From Syntrophales bacterium (lineage in GTDB: Bacteria; Desulfobacterota; Syntrophia; Syntrophales; UBA5619), in the NCBI GenBank assembly GCA_028712015.1, contig JAQTRB010000129.1, positions 1-5,466 on the forward strand: DNA of 5,466 bases, in the 5' to 3' direction. Shown here piece after piece: positions 5,445 through 5,466 of this stretch (within the stretch, counting starts at the first letter, position 1; every line of letters begins with the position of its first letter). Below the pieces are notes generated by a model that saw only the letters and a list, made by a program, of their open reading frames with translations, was not told the origin of the DNA and searched no databases. Position numbers and translations under genes: made by a program.

Positions 5445-5466
5445 CCGGCACGACGTGAATAACATC

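Overview
The window is about 5.5 kb of moderately GC-rich bacterial DNA. It holds four confident genes on the minus strand and one on the plus strand. All five encode ordinary cytoplasmic enzymes. The σ70-type promoters, Shine-Dalgarno sites, tight gene overlap and TPP riboswitch indicate a bacterium. Gene content and family resemblance would fit a Gram-negative of the Desulfobacterota/deltaproteobacterial kind, but nothing here fixes the taxon and that placement is a guess. I see no mobile element, CRISPR array, rRNA or tRNA.

Layout, left to right. 114-926 (-) is thiD, HMP/HMP-phosphate kinase. 923-1600 (-) is thiN, thiamine pyrophosphokinase. The two share an ATGA overlap, so thiN is translated first and thiD second. 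Upstream of thiN, 1649-1827 holds a full control unit read on the minus strand: a σ70-like promoter, a TPP riboswitch aptamer and an intrinsic terminator. 1824-2603 (-) is a TatD-family metal-dependent hydrolase, whose stop codon lies inside the -35 box of the riboswitch promoter. 2766-3761 (-) is an FMN enzyme of the nitronate monooxygenase family, preceded by a possible 20-codon ORF. A divergent intergenic region (3762-3984) carries an inverted repeat and a near-consensus promoter driving a Ldh_2-type malate/lactate dehydrogenase at 3985-5085 (+). The right end (5086-5466) has no convincing gene, but ends in another near-consensus promoter pointing out of the window.

The only clear functional unit is the thiamine one. 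When TPP is plentiful the aptamer should fold, the terminator should form, and thiN-thiD transcription should stop. When TPP is scarce, an alternative pairing can be drawn between the aptamer's conserved 3' element and the terminator's 5' arm, which would allow read-through. ThiN makes TPP directly from thiamine, and ThiD activates the pyrimidine precursor, so the pair covers salvage of thiamine and of HMP. thiE and the rest of the pathway are not in the window. The tatD, nitronate monooxygenase and dehydrogenase genes have no evident functional link to thiamine or to one another.

I did not find evidence for an undescribed system. The items most worth a second look are the riboswitch switching geometry, the small ORF before the nitronate monooxygenase gene, and the unexplained right-hand intergenic region.
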